From positions 1-36,493 of the IMG/VR virus record IMGVR_UViG_3300047392_000269: 36,493 nucleotides of DNA; one strand, given 5' to 3'. The number at the start of each line of letters is the position of its first letter. Position 1 is the first letter of the stretch. Below, piece after piece: positions 36,451 to 36,493 of the stretch. The DNA is from a virus. The notes beneath the pieces are model-generated. The model worked only from the letters and a program-made list of their open reading frames with translations, was not told the origin of the DNA and made no database searches. Position numbers and translations under genes: made by a program.

Positions 36451-36493
36451 ATGCCAAATTGGGTATATAACACATTGACTATTCAAGGACCTA
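36451..36493 (+). CDS. Start of an Api92/YubB-like protein (partial)
   Basis: Only 14 residues are visible (MPNWVYNTLTIQGP). The MxNWxxNxLxIxG start is typical of the ferredoxin-like Api92/YubB family found on phages and plasmids. RBS CGAAAGG; the rest lies beyond the window. Confidence 0.55.
   Translation, partial: MPNWVYNTLTIQGP

Overview
The window is part of an AT-rich tailed-phage genome, or a prophage or metagenomic phage contig. The host is probably a low-GC actinobacterium of the freshwater Nanopelagicales type. That host is an inference. It rests on the frequent leaderless promoter architecture, a DUF7455-like protein, a class II (B12-dependent) ribonucleotide reductase and CRP/GlxR-type palindromes. 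No integrase, transposase or CRISPR array was seen.

Layout. (1) Positions 1-20537, minus strand: a tail-fibre/adhesin module. It holds a LamG-like protein, a collagen-like fibre with a self-cleaving S74 chaperone, several large repeat-rich fibres and two Hint-domain proteins with Phe/Pro-rich repeats. Interleaved are six 2-oxoglutarate/Fe(II) oxygenases of prolyl-hydroxylase type, five of them within 4.4 kb. (2) 20610-22854, minus: an EF-hand holin-like protein and adenosylcobalamin-dependent ribonucleotide reductase. (3) 23158-27078, plus: a secreted lysozyme-like enzyme, small proteins, two TylF-like methyltransferases, a seventh oxygenase and a candidate small RNA. (4) 26228-28581, minus: a small membrane protein, an SGNH-like hydrolase, a sulfotransferase-like protein, tRNA-Ile(UAU) and a mini zinc-ribbon protein. 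(5) 28725-36493, plus: a regulon of small genes (a 21-aa peptide up to a 335-aa DUF932 protein), with tRNA-Asp, many in chains with 1-4 nt stop/start overlaps.

The right third carries the strongest regulatory signal. Twelve promoters share a TTGTCA-like hexamer exactly 11 nt upstream of a -10 hexamer, too close to be an ordinary -35. Upstream of nine of them is a CRP-type palindrome (TGTGA-N6-TCACA or a near match), mostly at distances differing by whole helical turns. Two such promoters lie inside coding sequence. Two others, and seven further genes elsewhere, have a -10 hexamer exactly 6 nt before the ATG, as expected for leaderless mRNAs. Two DnaA-box-like sequences lie 21 bp apart near 33.03 kb.

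The leading system-level hypothesis is that the oxygenases, with the methyltransferases and sulfotransferase-like protein, chemically decorate the phage fibres (collagen-like Gly-Pro tracts and Phe-Pro-Pro tracts) or host surface glycans. This is inferred from gene proximity and family chemistry and is not shown directly.
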